A stretch of 64,000 nt of DNA from NCBI GenBank assembly GCA_933822405.4, contig CAKOGP040000002.1:543851-607850 (forward strand), in the 5' to 3' direction. The stretch is from Cylindrotheca closterium. Lineage: Eukaryota; Bacillariophyta; Bacillariophyceae; Bacillariales; Bacillariaceae. Numbering within the stretch: the first letter of the stretch is position 1; every line of letters begins with the position of its first letter. The translations under genes were made by a program, and so were the position numbers. The notes below the pieces were generated by a model that saw only the letters and a list, made by a program, of their open reading frames with translations, had not been told where the DNA came from and ran no database searches. Shown one piece after another: positions 63,915-64,000 of the stretch.

Positions 63915-64000
63915 CTCTAACTTTCAACACCAGATCTAACATAACAACTTATCTAGCATGGACAACGAACCATTATGAGACAATAAAACGTTCATAATAA

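Overview
This is a nuclear segment from a photosynthetic stramenopile, most likely a raphid pennate diatom. Three things point there. Genes carry short GT-AG introns (about 70-165 nt). Two plastid-type proteins begin with a signal peptide ending in an A-F cleavage motif of the diatom ASAFAP type. The gene content is eukaryotic: histones, AP-1 mu, an ABCC pump, GH38 mannosidases and HAT1. Species is not resolved. Many genes had to be assembled from several open frames across introns, and exon joins are given in each entry.

Layout. 0.2-5.2 kb: a kinesin-light-chain-like TPR protein with a doubled MGNC acylation start, a plastid PAP/fibrillin-like protein, and a decayed ankyrin-MYND pseudogene. 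5.5-8.1 kb: mitochondrial B12-dependent methylmalonyl-CoA mutase (3 exons). 8.8-11.7 kb: a small histone cluster (H1, then divergent H2A and H2B). 12.3-20.3 kb: an E2 of the UBC6/UBE2J type, a GT25-like glycosyltransferase, and a large chromodomain-JmjC protein. 20.4-26.6 kb: AP-1 mu, secreted alpha-galactosidase, and a plastid KEA-type K+/H+ antiporter whose targeting peptide lies on a separate first exon. 27-38.6 kb: a sulfotransferase-like type II membrane protein, two tandem GH38 alpha-mannosidases and a secreted TIM-barrel glycosidase-like protein. 38.7-49.3 kb: a 2OG-Fe(II) oxygenase, a GPKOW/Spp2-type splicing factor, a LIM-domain protein, an Sm-like protein, and a UBA-GRF-calpain fusion. 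49.6-60.3 kb: three copies plus a relic of a lineage-specific alpha-helical protein family, interrupted by a macro-domain gene and a full ABCC transporter. 61-63.9 kb: dihydroorotase divergent from HAT1.

Themes. Secretory-pathway glycan genes (alpha-galactosidase, two mannosidases, the GH-like protein, the sulfotransferase-like protein) lie within about 17 kb, and AP-1 mu, a trans-Golgi sorting subunit, is beside them. Chromatin genes (H1, H2A, H2B, JmjC, HAT1) recur. The best candidates for something undescribed are the UBA-GRF-calpain fusion, which joins ubiquitin binding, a nucleic-acid zinc finger and a protease; the patchwork of sequence-identical tracts between the mannosidase copies; and the expanding small-protein family with conserved upstream boxes and GAACCATT-rich repeats nearby.
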